A stretch of 64,000 bases of DNA, taken from NCBI GenBank assembly GCA_021613335.1, contig JAJTWR010000386.1, forward strand, positions 195,001 to 259,000, written 5' to 3'. The translations under genes were made by a program, and so were the position numbers. The DNA comes from Whitmania pigra (lineage: Eukaryota > Annelida > Clitellata > Hirudinida > Haemopidae). Every line of letters begins with the position of its first letter. Position 1 is the first letter of the stretch. Below are positions 23,135 to 35,400 of the stretch, piece after piece. The notes under the pieces are model-generated. The model ran no database searches, was not told the origin of the DNA, and was given only the letters and a program-made list of their open reading frames with translations.

Positions 23135-25470
23135 TTATTTTATATTCGAATCATCAGAAAGAATGCTTGCCACGAGTACGGCCGTGATGACTCCGATACA
23201 GATGAGGTATCCTGATATTTCCCTCATCACTCTCTTCCCTTCTTCGTAACAGCCCTTCAATGTGAGAGCACCCGATGAGGAGTTGTAAATGTTATTGTAA
23301 ACATTGGGAAAGATTCATATCATGGGTATATTGGAAGTAATTTTGCTTAAGCTGGTTAGGACAATTGACAGCAATAGATGTAAATATTAGTCAGCATGGG
23401 ATGCTACATTATCCTAGTGATGACCTTGATTGTATACCTTGGAGCTTTTGGATGTGTCTTGTGGCTTGTATGAGTGGCTTTTGTGAAAGCATCCTTAACT
23501 TACTTTTGTATTGATGGCCATGGTAAAAGTTGTTGAGTTCTCATCTGGTAACTGGTCTTTGGCAAATTTTTTCTGGCAGATGCTGATATCCCTGATCTCC
23601 CCTAAAGCACCCAACTTGCAACAGGAGGGGGGTACGACTGGGACGAAGTCATTTGATAACCCCTGATACCAGGCTGAGATGTGGTATATGGACCAGCTGT
23701 CATCCTTTACTGCACAGCACTGCCACTAGAAAAAGTTTAATATTTAAATTTAATATATAAATATAATACATTACGGTATTATACCAAATGTTATAGTTTT
23801 GCAATGTCTAGACACATTTATACCAAATTGCTCTGATAGGAGTATGTATCTGGATATCTTTATGCTCAATCATATTTAGAATGTAATTCTATCACAAATC
23901 AGGCTGACACAGTCTAGTCAGGATGTTGTCTATTTGTTTATGAATATTAATATCTAATACTTTTGATAAATTTGCAAACATGAAATACATCTTTGGTGTA
24001 CTGACTTTGGCCTGAGCTTTGTTCCAGCTTTCGGTGACAAAGTGGTTCCACTGCTCGTCCAAATTGACTCCGTAATCGTTCTGAAGTGTCTTTCTCATAT
24101 AGATTTGTATTTGATCTGTCACCTGTATACAAAGGTAAAAATCGGACAGCTAAGTCAATACTTCCACAAAACATGGGGTAAATTAAAGATACGAGATACC
24201 AGAGAATTTTAAAGCAAAGAACATTGAGGCAAACTCGATGTATGATCAAGTTATTTCATTCTTAAAGTCTGATCACAAACAAAGCCCGCAGGAACCTAAT
24301 CAATATTTATCAGCATACTATTAAATGCCTATGATATTCCTTCTCTAAGCTCTTTCGCTATTTAGGGACATTTTCATCTTCCATCCTGTGGGCTTCAAAC
24401 CTAGAGACGAGCTCAAGAAGTCATTTGGGGCGGGGGCTGTTTACTCAATTGACAGTTACCCCACAGTACACGACTAACCTGAACGTCATATCACAAAACT
24501 CTAATAATTAAAAACGGTTCACCCATTCCAAACACCTTTGCTCGGAACAGGAGGGCCAGGGTGAAGCCGATGCAGGAAAGAACAAGGACGACAGACAGTG
24601 ATGTCGAATACTGAAAAGAGGCATAATAACACATAAACAATTCATCAACACATCATCCTAATTTATTCCAATCTTTGAATGTATAATATGAATCTCATAA
24701 ATATTAATTTTATAAGTTCTCCTTCTATTATTGTAATTTTATTGTGTAATTTGAATGAATAATAGTATTTGTAATATTATTGAATAATATTATTATTGTA
24801 ATTTTATTGTACAAATTGAATTAATTATATTCATTCCCCCAACTGATCCATTCCAGGTAGTAATCGAATAATTAGAAAATTATTGATTTTATTATTAATA
24901 TCTATTATTAATATGTATTAGCAACATTATTATTAATTGTTGTTAAAAGAATTAGTCGGATTAACTATTTTATGAACTTACGATTGCGATCAATGGACGG
25001 CTTTCAAACAGAGCTCCGAAACATCCTATGAAGGATATGACGAATATAACGCAACCAGAGGCAATTATCAAGTAAGAGGCTGGTGCTGCCATTGTCATTC
25101 CGAAGACCCCGGTGACAAAGTGCACCTTATCCACGACCACGTATATGCCCAACCCTATGACGGTGCAACCGAGAAACTGTGGGGAGTTGAAGGACGACGG
25201 TTTAGAGAGGGATTGGATTAATCTATGTCCTACTTTGGCTCGTTGGTTTATGATCAAGTATTCAATAATGGAGTTTTATTATTAGTATTTGTTAGTAGTT
25301 TAAGCGATCATTTTTTAAAGAAGTTTAAGGAGTTAAACTTTAAACTGTAGTTCATTGAAGAAAGTTTGCATGATGTCCGATCAACAACTCACGAAGAAGA
25401 TGCAGTTTCCGACGATGAGGATGTACCTGATACATCCCATACATCCGTCCGGTCTGCCCAGGCGAGACAT
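23135..25470 (-). CDS. Tetraspanin
   Basis: Four-pass membrane protein that organises partner proteins at the plasma membrane or endosomes. Exons on the minus strand: 25470-25393, 25176-24982, 24610-24536, 24122-24006, 23725-23504, 23254-23135; 268 residues, all phase 0. Membrane segments: CIRYILIVGNCIFF (TM1), APASYLIIASGCVIFVISF (TM2), SLSVVLVLSCIGFTLALLF (TM3) and SGYLICIGVITAVLVASI (TM4). The large loop between TM3 and TM4 has WQCCAVKD, PPSCC, SICQKKF and GCYEEGK. The normally invariant CCG motif reads CCA here. The cytoplasmic tail is only about eight residues. The ATG at 25470 fits the usual short N-terminus (MSRLGRPDGCMGC); the frame stays open upstream, so a longer start cannot be excluded. 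I cannot assign a subfamily. Confidence 0.9.
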
Positions 25471-27593
25471 TTTGCCAGAGCCCTGGGTGCTTGTAGACTC
25501 TGGTTTGACCATGAGACCAAGGGTGACGTCCACCTCTTCGCCATTCATGTTTTCCTTGTTGCTTTTCTTCTTGCGTTCGTCATTCTTCTGCGCGTTCGCG
25601 CTTTTCTGTTGCATACTCAAACGAAGCTGCAGGGACACTGGACGGATTCAGAGCGGAATCGAGTGCTTACGGAGACGTTTGTGGTTGTTGTGCTCCCCTC
25701 CCGTGGTTGTTGATGGACTGAATTTACGACGTATCCGACCGACTGAGGACGAATTGCTCCAGAATTCGGACGTGAAAACACGTGTGCAGTGCACGAACTG
25801 CTATTGTGACGCTCGTCTGCTTCGCTGCGAAGCTGCTGTATGTCTTCTCCCTCTCTTCACCCATCCATCTGTCGCTCCTCCATATCGTCATTGCCAGCAC
25901 TTATTTCTCAGTGACAGAGAACCTTTAGCGCTCAAAAAAAGTGACCACAAAATGGTGATAATTCGAGATATTTTAGAAAAAAAAAACTATTTTCAAAAGC
26001 AAAGCCACATTTGCAAATGCCTCTTGCACGGATGAAAACACGCCCTTAAAACAGACGCTAAAAACATAACGGGAAGTAAGCAGTGGTTATTCAAATGGTT
26101 GTTCGAAACTCATTTCGCCTGTTGTAAAGATTCTTGCAATTCAATCTCCGCGTTTTCTAAATGATGATTCTTTGCTAAAACATTACTCTCGAAAGATGAC
26201 TATATAACGATGTAAAAATATGAAGTTTTTCGGAAATAGATATCGCAAGGATGTCAAACAATATTTCGTTGACTTAATGACTATATTTATCTAACTGATT
26301 GTTGTTGTCACTTGTTATACTTCATTTACTTGTGGGCTAAGTTCAAATCCAAGAAATGTAAAAAAATACCTTATGCTAAGATAAATACAATTTTAAAATC
26401 GCAGATTAGCGAGGGGAGTTTGGTCGCAGGTGCAATCCGGAAACAAGTTGCAATTTGCTCGCTCCATTCGTCTGCTTGAACTGCCGCTGGTTCGCATTTT
26501 GAAGAACAACATGCCGGTTGTTTCCTAAAGTAGCACATCAAATAAAAATACTTAAAAACAAAAAAAATTAAAATCAAATACCTTCAAATAGGTCTTATCG
26601 CGGCGAGTGGTTTTCGAATCTATTTCACTGCGTTGCTATTATTGTATTTGTTGCTATTATTTTTGTAATTATTATTATTATAATGTTGTTTGACATTTTG
26701 ACTTATGTTCTATCTTTACAGTCTTTCCTTAACAAGCCATTGTAGGAGAAACTAAGCTTTCATAGGTGTTGGAAATGTATCATAGATTATCTGAAACCCG
26801 AACCAAATAAATGACAAAAACACAAATAATTATGAGTTACTTAAATTCATAAATATACATAATTAATTAACAGGTAATTATAAATTACTTAATAAAAATT
26901 AATTAAAAGCATCTTCAACATCAACCTGGCCACATCAACAACCACGACAGCATTTGGATAACAGAAACATTCGTGACTTGGGCGGCAGGAACGTGATTTG
27001 AAAATTTATTTGCGGACTGAAATTTTATTTTTAGCTATGAACAGGATTAGAGATATTTTGTATACAGTTCGTTTATGGTCAAACTTATTTCAATCACGAA
27101 AAACTTATTGCAATCAAGATAAATTTGCCATTTCATTCCAATTGAATTATTGAATTCCACAATAAAAATTAAGGATTATCACAATAAATCAGAATGTGAC
27201 CATAGTGGCTTGTAATTTCTACCTGAATGGTAAAGTTTTGAAGGCAGTGTGAAATCTGACTGAGCCAGTTTTGTTACAGACTCCATCCATTCAGTGGTCT
27301 CTGGTGATCATCTCTTGATGTGATGTGAGATATTCTCTAATGTGGCCCCGAAGTCAGACGAAACTAATAAACAGATCGTAACCATTTTTCATTAAAGGTA
27401 TGAATATGCGGTTACACAAGAATGATTCCAAGCCCAACAAAACGTCTATTAAAGCAGTGAATGGCTTCTCAAACGAGTATCAAATACATTCCTTGAAAAT
27501 TTCTAACTCCCGTTCTTTGAATAGCACTTGTCGATATAAACATAAAACCGCTTTAAAATTCATCTAGTTCTCAGAAACTTTATAAATATTGCG
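25471..27593. other. Intergenic stretch between tetraspanin and secreted gene
   Basis: The part just above 25470 (to about 25700) is probably tetraspanin 5' UTR. A minus-strand candidate exon with five cysteines near 26525-26400, preceded by a good pyrimidine tract and acceptor, is the only other hint of coding; I could not link it to a gene. The rest is AT-rich, with short att runs near 26635-26690. Confidence 0.4.
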
Positions 27594-30500
27594 ATGGATT
27601 CGCGCGTATTACTAGGAACGATTTTCATCATCTCAATCAGTAAGTCGATAATTATTAAATATTGTGTGAGTTGAAATTGGTCCCCCAAAATGTATAGAAT
27701 TTGACCAAGTGATAATTAATTAATGACGTTATAAACCGACATTGCGTGAATGTAATTATTTTTTCACAAAATATTTCCAATAGAGCTATTTTCCCCATAT
27801 TATTGGGATACAGCCAAAATCTTAAAACGTATCGTAGGCTAACCGGGATTTACGAACTAAATGATTCCGTAATCATTATACTCCTTTTTTTTTAACAAAA
27901 CAAAGTTATTATGGATCGTAATAACAATAATTTGTACAAGCATTTATCAATATAAAGTTCAGATCGCAAGGGCACAAGCTTCATGCCCTGGAAATGGCGA
28001 CATGTGTCTCCAGCAGGCTGGAATCAACCAAGAAATCGGAGATGTTGCCAAATTCTGCACGTTCGTAAAGTCCATTAAAATAAGTGATTAACTGAGGTAC
28101 CGTCCCACCCGGAGACGTCCTGATTAATTTAGTCGATGGTGTTAGCATACACTCTGATTTACGAGCCATAAATATTTATGTTTCCAGAGAAACACCTAAG
28201 AAATTGGATGAAGCTGGCTTCTGTTTACAGAGTTGTGGCTATGAAGCTACTCCTTTGTACAGGCAAACAATCAACAACTTAGCATCGACATGTTCAGGTA
28301 GCAATCTACCATTCAATTATTAAGAATTCTAGGAAAGCAAATTCTAGTGCTGCTGCAAATTGCATAACCTGTTTAAAACAAAACGGTCGTGTTTATTGGA
28401 AGCTCTGGCAGGTTGCGAGAACTTTACGAAAGATTACGAAGCATTCAGAACATGCTACAACTCCATAGACGAGCTGAAAGCACTGGTTGATGTCATCATA
28501 TTCAGATACAATTCCAAAGCTCTTCAGATGGAAGACTGCCTGTTAGTGGAGAAATTGAACTCTTATTCAAGTACTAAGCGACCAATTTATTATTTATTTA
28601 TTAATAAATACATTATGTCTAAGCAAACAGTCAAGCAATGCTCATTAAGCATTTTCATAAACATGATCTTTGTAGTAAGCATATCCTTTAATGCATTTTA
28701 GCTGTTAAGAATTAACATAATAAGTGATGCATAATCATGACATTAATATTCAACAGCAACCTGAGGGCAGTGAGGAGCTGCCTGAAGAGAGCCTCTCGGA
28801 AATGTTCATACCTCGGTAAGATCTTCGCCGATTTGTCGGAGAGTCTCAGAAAGTTTGACGTCGCCTTGCACATCTGTGGAGCAGAGAATGTTGATACACC
28901 AGCCAAAACTGGTCTGCATTGACTTTCCAAAATAAATAATAATAATGCTAGTGCTATTATTATATGTATTTAATACATAATTATATGTATTTAATTATAA
29001 TTACATATAAGTACATAATTTATTTAAACTATGATTTGAAAATTGATCTTTTTGTCTGAAGATGGTTGTACTTCGGTGTCGAACAACATTGAAGCCAACT
29101 GCAACATTGCGTGCGACCTAACCAGTGCTACCACAGCTGGAGATGTTTGCAAGTAATTGGACAACAAATATTACATTATGTCGTCGTGCGCGCTACGAAT
29201 ATTATCACTGGGTCACGATCATTACTGTTGCACAATCCACCAATTATGTAGCAATTACGTTGTCATTGTTTCAATGAGTAGTCTGTCTCGCACAAACTTC
29301 TCGTGTCACAGTTTCGACACAAAATTTTGAAGAGTTTTAGATGCAGATGCGTCTAAGCATCATCAATCACAAGATGTATTGCCCATCACTTCATCTTATG
29401 AAAGATCTCACTCTTCAAACTTGCACTAATAACAAAATAATTAAATATTAATAATTAGTAATTCCTGACTGCCTATTATTATTCCACTGCCTATGAGTAT
29501 TTGATATCATGTCAGCCAATTAATTTCATTGTTTTTAACCAACAAACTCATTCATGCTCTTCCTTTGGTTGGCTAAACTTTAGTTAACTCAAAATAATTA
29601 ACTTTAACTATTAACTTTGAAGCCTTCTGCAGAAGCAAAGCAACTGCATCTACGAGTTCAGTGAAAAGTGTACGGATGCTCAAATAACTCACCTGCTCCC
29701 CAGACTGTCTTCTTACTCACTCATAAACCAACTCTTCAGTGTAACATCTCCGTTGATGGAGTGGTTGTTCTGCCATCTTGTAATACTTGTTGATGTTTTT
29801 GACCAATGATGATGAAATTGTTAATTAGTAGCTGATACGCATTATAAATATGGCCAGGTAATAACTTTTAGATGTGAAGCAAGTAAATGATTTCATAGCT
29901 CAATACAGTCAAATACATAAACGATAAATATTTTTTAATTTAGTGGCTAAATTTAATTATGTTGATTCTTACCACCTTCAACATTTTACCCAGTTGGACT
30001 TGAGTGTCCATATAAGCAAGTTCTCGAGCAATGTTTCAACATTGAAATAGACAATGGCCTGCCACTGACTACTGTCAAGAATCTTCTCAATGGTGATCTT
30101 CCCAAAGATTCCATCTGCAGGTTTGTTTATAGTCAATGGCATTTTCACAAAGTCAGCAGAATATGGTCGGTTTTAGAATGGTAAAATTTTAACTCTGCTG
30201 AGGCCTGCGCCTGCTCACTTGATGGTTTAATACCTAAACTTGATAAATTATACTTACAAAAATATTCCTGTCCTTAGCAAATATGGCATTAGAGAAGAGG
30301 CAGTTCGGAACTGCTCAAAATCCCTTTGGGCCTGCGGCATCCCTCTAGCAAGGACGTATTCGAGATCAACTACCGAAAGCGAGTTTAACTGTCGCCTAGG
30401 AACTTTCCCACTCAGTGAACTCGGCCTTAAGCTCCTGCTCAATGACTGCAATTCAGGTTGACCTTAGTATTTTCTCAAAATACCTCTGTCGATTCAGATT

Positions 30501-30724
30501 TTTATGCTAATTTTCACCGGTTACAGAGCAGCCAACTGTGAAGGCGTGCACTTCTCCCAACTACCCAGCAGTTCGATCGACCCCACCCCGAGTTCTGAAA
30601 TACACTTTGGGTGCGTTTAAGAGGATTCTTTGTGAATAACCACCCTTCGAAAGGACGTCCTAAAAATCTTTATTTCTGCACAGGCATGAAACTGCAGACC
30701 CCAGCCTCACCAAGCAGGAATTGA
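27594..30724 (+). CDS. Secreted cysteine-rich protein of unknown family
   Basis: I do not recognise this protein. Eleven exons on the plus strand: 27594-27639, 27958-28060, 28188-28297, 28403-28570, 28757-28911, 29062-29152, 29623-29738, 29994-30120, 30278-30456, 30527-30610, 30684-30724; about 406 residues. The start is a clear signal peptide (MDSRVLLGTIFIISI, then IQIARAQ) with a likely cut after ARA. The mature part has cysteines at spacings of about 10-40 residues and no transmembrane segment. Each exon holds two to four cysteines in alpha-helix-like sequence (for example ENFTKDYEAFRTCYNSIDEL), so it looks like a string of diverged helical, disulphide-bonded modules. Phases match at all junctions except exon 4 to exon 5, where one base is missing. 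The last two exons are short and the true end is less certain. Confidence 0.75.
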
Positions 30725-30886
30725 TGCCGAGTTGATAACCCCTGAGCGTTCATAGCACGCCATCAACTCGAACTTGATTGTTTACTTTACGAGCGTCCTC
30801 CTCGCTCGAGGTTCCAAATAATTCAAAACTATTTCGTGCTCGTAAAAATATCAGGTCATCTTTTCGGTGTTAAAATTTAACTAGTG

Positions 30887-30892
30887 AATAAA
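30887..30892 (+). promoter_or_regulatory. AATAAA, likely polyadenylation signal of the cysteine-rich gene
   Basis: A canonical hexamer lies about 160 bp beyond the proposed stop codon of the secreted-protein gene, followed by a second one shortly after. Confidence 0.45.
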
Positions 30893-32002
30893 ATATTTAC
30901 CTCCAATAAAAATGCAGTTTCCCTACGTCTCCATGGTTCCTTAATAGATCGGCGCCGACAGGGCAGAACGGTCCGCCCACCCCACGTTAACGAGGCTCAG
31001 ATCGTAAACACCGCTGCTAATATTACGTTACATCCATTCTAAAGCTCAAAAGTAGATGCCCTACCACGACTGAGGTCATAATCTCAAGAATCACGCGTAA
31101 TACCACCGCAGTCGCCAAAAACCGTCGGGGACAGCAGACATGCCATGGCTGAGAAATTTCTTCAAAATCAAAGATTGTGAAAGCAGACTCGGGAACATGA
31201 GTTCACAGTTTTAATTCAACTCACGATAAAGAATCAAAATAGAACTATGTACATCACTTATGCGTCGAAAAAAAGTAAACTTAGCCCGCTCGGGGAGTTA
31301 TCGGGAATACACAGAGGAGAGAGTACCAAGGTGACTATTTACACAGCCCGCGACTTAGTACATCGTACGTACTAATATTCACCATGAGTTGAGCCAAATC
31401 ATCCAGAAAACAAATCCGTGACCTCAAAAATAACTCATGAAACTTCAAAATGCCAATTTCAAAACCTCGGGGAATTCTTTGCACAACTGAACAAAAAAAC
31501 TGAAATGGAAGGACGTTACTATTGAAATAATAACGATAATAATATTATAACTATTAATATAATTATCGATAACAAGAGTAATAATAAGAACGCGGCAAAA
31601 GAGGGCGAATAATATGATAACAATAATACGGCAGTCTCAAGGTCGTCAGGCTATTGGAAGCTGTCATAGTGAACACAGCAAATAATAGAAAACAGTCAGA
31701 TCTTATACATCTGCTTGTATTCTGCTTGACAGTAGTGATTTACAAATTGTCGACATGAAAACAGTGACCACGTCTGCCACCAGAGTTAATCATCGAAAAA
31801 AAAAAAAAAAAAAAGGAAAATAAGAGTCCAGCTAACTAAACTTGCCGGCGTCTATGTACAAAAAGAAAGTGAAATTAGTTTGTACACTGAATTGAGAACG
31901 TATTCACACATGTGTAATGCAAGATGGGCACTCGACCCAGTGCGCGAAAGCCACGATGGCGCTCAATATATAATAAAATAATAATAATAATAACAATAGT
32001 CG

Positions 32003-32034
<32 letters not shown>

Positions 32035-32224
32035 TAAAGTCCCATCGCATAACCACGAATACACTTTTAAAGACAGCGGACACAGACGTCACATGATTGT
32101 AAAATAATGGGATTCGAGAAAAAAAATAAATAGGCGAGCGAAAACCTATAGCAAAAAAGCCATGATCCGTGCGACCAATTTATCCGAGAACAACTCTCCC
32201 ATACTTGTTGGTGAAAAATGAAGC

Positions 32225-32230
32225 TTTATT
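32225..32230 (-). promoter_or_regulatory. AATAAA (minus strand), likely BCL9 polyadenylation signal
   Basis: The plus strand reads tttatt, so the minus strand has AATAAA about 205 bp after the BCL9 stop codon. Confidence 0.5.
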
Positions 32231-32434
32231 TTTGTACAAAGTTCAATAGACAATCAAATGGACAGAGATGGACATCTCACTTAGCATAAACAACTAATAT
32301 CAGTCAACAGTTATTCACCAAAGATTATCATCAAACCCTAAGGATATCAAGTTGGAGACGATCGTTTTGTGAGTTTTCCTGTCGCTGGTCGCTCGGTGCA
32401 GTCGAGGGAATTCAAGAAAGAAGTTTTGGTTCGG

Positions 32435-35400
32435 CTACCTGCCCATGCCGACGGCGGGATCGCCAGATATTAAACCTCCTCCGTGGGGATTGAAGCCAGG
32501 ACCTGGCCGCATCATCTCGTAAGTCATCGAGTTTCCGAACTGATCTGCGTCCATCATCATTCTTCTTTCCGCCCCGGACATCATGTGCCCTGAAAACATC
32601 TCGCCGTTCTGCATCTCCATCATGCCGGACATACCGGGATCCATGCGGTGATTCATCGGACCATTCCTGCACAGCATGCCTTCCATTTCGGACATCATCC
32701 TCGGATCCATGTCGACCATCATGCGACCCATTCCCCCTCGGCCGACCATCATCATCCCTTCTGGGCTCATGCCCGGCGGCATGCCCATCATCACGTCCGG
32801 ACCACCCGGCATTCTCATCTGATTGCCATCGCCGGGTCTCATCGGCATGGACATGTTTTCGGGTCCGCCCTTCATCGGCATGTCGTTGGAGTTCGAGCCA
32901 GGCATCATGTTGCCGTCGTTCATCATGCCGGATCCCGGGCGAGGATTGTTGTCGCCGAGCTGCATCATCATGCCCATGTCGGACTCCATGCCCATCATCG
33001 AGGCAGACGTCGGCCTCACCGGGGTACCCTCGGGTCCGATTCCCATGGCGCTGAGTCTGGAGTCCGGCCTCATTCCATCCATGCCGTGCATGAATGGACG
33101 GTTCTCCCCTTGAGGTCCCATGCCTGGCCAGGCGCCCATTTCATGAGCGAGACCCATCATCGCTGCACTGCCAGGTCTCATGTTTCCATCGGCCGAAATG
33201 AGCATGTTTTTGTCCGAGTGCGATCTCGATCCCGGCCTCATTCCGTTTTCGCCTGCGTTCTCCATCATCATCATGCCGGATCCTGGTCTCGACGGGCCGT
33301 CGACTTTCTTCGGACCTTCCCCGATTCCCATGATGAAGTTATTTCCGTCTCTACCGATTCTCATCATGGAGCCGTCCATCATCCCCATGAAAGCTCCTCC
33401 GTCTCCCATTCTCACCATCCCGGGTCTGATTCTGCCGTCGGGGGGTCCTCCCATCATGTTCGGACGAAGTCCCATGCCCGGTTCCATCATGGCTCCTCCT
33501 CCCATGCCCATTAGTTCGTGTCTGATCTTTCCGTCCATCGGGGACATGCCCATGAAGTCCGGTCCTCCGCCCATTCGCATCACCATCTCGGGCCTCATCT
33601 TGTTTCCACCTGCTCTGACCATGTTCATTCCATTTTTTTCATTCATGAGGTTCATGTTTGCTTGGTTGGCGGCTGCGTTCTTTTTACTGGACTCTGATCT
33701 TTTCTTTTTGTCTTTTTCTTTCTTTCCCGAACCTTCTCCTTTGCCTCTCATCGGCTCGTTCGGTTTCATGTCGCCGTGAATCATGGGCATTCTTCCTCCA
33801 AACATTTCAGGGTTGTGCATGCCCATGGGACCCCCGCTGCCGTGAAAGCCACCCATCATGGGTCTCGGGCCGAAATTGCCGAATCCGGGCATCTGCGGAC
33901 CGCCCGGCATAGAACCGTCGAATTCAGACATCGGTCCGCAAGGACCGTCGAAGTTTGGCATGCAACCTGGATGCATGGGTCCGGAGGGACCATTGATGAA
34001 GTGACCTTGACCGTTGTATCCTGGAGGTGGTGGACCATTGAATCCAGGAATCATTGGCCCTCCCATGCCATGAGGCATGGAGCCTTCAAACATCGGTCCC
34101 CCTTGAGGATCAAATCCTGACATTGGACCGCCTTGTCCGTTGCCAAAGTTTCCCATGTTGGGTCCGTTAAAGTTTCTGTGCATAGGATTTCCATACCCGG
34201 GTCCCATGTGGCCCATGTCTCCAGAGACCATCGGGCCATCGAATCCGGGAGGACCCATGGATCCTCCGTCGAACATGGGATTTCCATCCGGACCTATCAT
34301 CGGGCCATTGAAGTCCTGTCCGTTGAATCCGGGAGGCATCGGATGCGGCATGGGCTCATTGTTGTTGTCGTTGGGAGGACGTGCCGGCATGTACTGTATC
34401 GTGTTGGGGGCTCGAGCTTGTATCCTTACGTCTGCATTTCCAACCATGCTCTGGTGACCTTTCATTTCCTGGAACATGTGGCTGGGCGATGGTCTTCGGT
34501 CCATTCCAACACCGGGAGGACCGTCCATGTGATGAGAAGCTTCGGATTTCATCATCATCATCATTTTTTCATTTTCAAAATCTGGATTCTGTCCGGGCAT
34601 TGCGTCCGGCTTGCCGGAGTCGTTGTCTCTACCTGCCGTCTCCAAGCTTTCGTTCGGCCTCATCCTGTTCCCGGCTTGACTAGATGCAGGCAATACCTCG
34701 TCCGAAACGTCGGGATCGTTTTCAGGCATTTGGACGGTGCGGAAAAGACCGCCTTGAAGCATGTCTTGCTCTATTCTGTCCGACAGACTTTCTACGCCCT
34801 TGGCCAGACTGGCTAAAGTTGGAGAAGTGATATTGCTCATCACGCCACTGCTAGATCCAGATTTGGAGATGGTTGGAGCTGAGCAATGAGGTAGAGATGT
34901 GATGACAGGCTTCGATTCTGACAATGCAGTTCCATTGTTGTTGTTAATGTTCGAGGGCGAAGTTTCCGGATTTGCTGACACGTCGCTATTCGAATTGAGT
35001 TGAGGCAACTGGGGAGTGGCAGCAGCACTGGAAGAGTTTATGTTCGACGTCGGCATCGGTGACTGAAGAGAAGCACTGCTGAACAAATCCGGAGTGCATG
35101 GAATTTCTGATTTCACGGAGAGCTTGGAGTCTTCGTTTGAGCGATTCGTGTTGTCTACCTTCTTTTTCTTTTTCGGTTGCTGACCACCATTTCCGCCGGC
35201 GTTGAAGGATGCTTGTGATGGAGATTGATCGTCGGGAGTATCTTGATACGCCAAGTTGATCTGCCTCGTAATCGTCAGTTCCTGACCCTCGAACAAATTC
35301 AACGAACAAAATTGTTGTGGAGACGGTGCCGGTTGTAAGTGGCGATAGATGTCCTCTGACTTGTCCCCGGCTGCGTTCCTCCTCCGTTTGGGTTTGCACA

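Larger units (their letters stand above)
30725..32434. other. Convergent 3' flanks of the secreted gene and BCL9
   Basis: No exon is visible. A polyA run lies at 31797-31815 and an AAT microsatellite at 31977-32033. The upper end (about 32220-32434) should be the BCL9 3' UTR. Confidence 0.45.

Noticed and set aside
25355..26035. 226-codon plus-strand open frame over the tetraspanin start
   Set aside because: It is antisense to the tetraspanin first exon and its 5' flank, with no domain and no start context of note.
27581..27586. TATAAA just before the secreted gene's ATG
   Set aside because: Only about 8 bp from the start codon, too close to act as the TATA box of this transcript.
32648..33779. 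Long plus-strand open frames of 288 and 199 codons opposite BCL9
   Set aside because: They are antisense to the Met/Gly/Pro-rich exon of BCL9, whose codon bias removes antisense stops. Their His- and Pro/Ser-rich content has no domain.
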